NCBI RefSeq assembly: GCF_963924675.1
Contig: NC_089227.1
Location: 47,920,080-47,984,079 of the forward strand
Direction of reading: 5' to 3'
From: Phocoena phocoena
Lineage: Eukaryota > Chordata > Mammalia > Artiodactyla > Phocoenidae
Length of the DNA stretch: 64,000 nt
The translations under genes were made by a program, and so were the position numbers. The notes under the pieces are model-generated. The model searched no databases, was not told the DNA's origin, and worked only from the letters and a program-made list of their open reading frames with translations. Shown piece after piece: positions 62,863-64,000 of the stretch. Numbering within the stretch: position 1 is the stretch's first letter; each line of letters starts with the position of its first letter.

Positions 62863-64000
62863 TTATTTTAATTTTTTAACATCTTTATTAGAGTATAATT
62901 GCTTTACAATGGTGTGTTAGTTTCTGCTTTATAACAAAGTGAATCAGCTATACATATACATCTATCCTCACATCTCTTCCCTCTTGCATCTCCCTCTCTC
63001 CCACCCTCCCTATCCCACCCCTCTAGGTGGTCACATAGCACCAAGCTGATCTCCCTGTGCTATGCGGCTGCTTCCCACTAGCTATCGGTTTTACATTTGG
63101 TAGTGTATATACGTCATGCCACTCTTTCACATCATCCCAGCCTACCCTTCCTGCTCCCCATGTCCTCAAGTCCATTCTCTAGCAGGTCTGCATCTTTATT
63201 CCTGTTCTGCCCCTAGGTTCTTCATAACCATTTTTTTTTAGATTCCATATATATGTGTTAACATACGGTATTTGTTTTTCTCCTTCTGACCTACTTCACT
63301 CTGTATGACAGACTCTAGGTCCATCCACCTCACTACAAATAACTCAATTTTGTTTCTTTTTATGGCTGAGTAATATTCCATTGTATATATGTACCACATC
63401 TTCTTTATCCATTCATCTGTCAATGGACACTTAGGTTGCTTCCATGTCCTGGCTATTGTAAATAGAGCTGCAATGAACATTGTGGTACATGACTCTTTTT
63501 GAATTATGGTTTTCTCAGGGTATATGCCCAGTAGTGGGATTGCTGGGTTGTATGGTAGTTCTATTTTTAGTTTTTTAAGGAACTTCCATACTGTTCTCCA
63601 TAGTGGCTCTATCAAGTTACATTCCCACCAACAGTGCAAGAGGGTTCCCTTTTCTCCACAACCTCTCTAGCGTTTATTGTTTGTAGATTTTTTCATGATG
63701 GCAATTATGACTGGTGGGAGGTGATATCTCATTGTAGTTTTGATTTGCATTTCTCTAATGATTAGTGGTGTTGAACATTCTTTCATGTATTTGTTGGCAA
63801 TCTGTATATCTTCTTTGGAGAAATGTCTATTTATGTCTTCTGCCCATTTTTGGATTAGGTAGTTTGTATTTTTGATATTGAGCTGCATGAGCTGCTTGTA
63901 AATTTTGGAGATTCTTTGTCAGTTGCTTCATTTGCAAATACTTTCTCCCATTCTGAGGGTTGTCTTTTGGTCTTGTTTATGGTTTCCTTTGTTGTGCAAA
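62863..64000 (-). mobile_element. L1 3' part running off the right edge
   Basis: Minus-strand 3' UTR (62863-63237) then ORF2. The ORF2 C-terminal frame runs 63888 to 63238 ([39 protein letters not shown]; ends THIYGI) with a single in-frame stop near 63664, where the family has Trp (CGCTAG for TGCTGG). Low divergence; its 5' extent is unknown. Confidence 0.93.

Noticed and set aside
1..64000. CRISPR arrays, bacterial operons, riboswitches or phage genes
   Set aside because: The sequence is mammalian; no regularly spaced repeats or prokaryotic gene structure occur.

Overview
The window is mammalian nuclear DNA, most probably from a cetacean or a close cetartiodactyl relative. The main evidence is about a dozen CHR-type, tRNA-derived SINEs, recognisable by the head GCTTCCCTGGTGGCGCAGTG. 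They come with artiodactyl/cetacean-style L1 3' ends, and no BovB or Bov-tA repeats were seen. The species call is inference from repeat families.

Only one protein-coding gene is supported. At the left edge, on the minus strand, lies the first coding exon of PPP1R9A (neurabin-1), coding positions 1711 down to 326. It holds the N-terminal F-actin-binding region and the PP1-docking motif KIKF, and ends in a clean splice donor. The rest of the gene lies beyond position 1. About 1.4-2.7 kb upstream is a strong CpG island (about 3080-4400), which should be the promoter and non-coding first exon. Two good minus-strand splice donors (3660 and 4105) are candidates for the end of exon 1.

From about 4.4 kb to 64 kb I see no gene. 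In human and mouse the upstream neighbour of PPP1R9A is PEG10, across a long gene-poor gap in an imprinted cluster, and this fits the empty flank here. The flank is a mosaic of mobile-element relics: CHR SINEs with clear target-site duplications; L1 elements of several ages, including an old, nearly complete minus-strand L1 (40.06-45.63 kb), an L1 with a 5' inversion (45.63-47.13 kb), a young 3' fragment (56.22-56.88 kb) and one running off the right edge (62.86-64.0 kb); a broken class I endogenous retrovirus with paired LTRs (20.60-27.19 kb), itself invaded by an L1 carrying two SINEs; solo LTRs; a near-full-length Tigger2-type DNA transposon (34.51-37.71 kb); a 648-bp Tigger-like element with a 56-codon helix-turn-helix frame (39.28-39.92 kb); and MER5, MIR and simple repeats.

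No CRISPR, operon, rRNA, real tRNA gene or undescribed multi-gene system was found. The best second-look items are the alternative first-exon donors, the nested retroviral locus, the open transposase N-terminus, a 12-bp-arm hairpin at 8.2 kb and several small duplications inside repeats.
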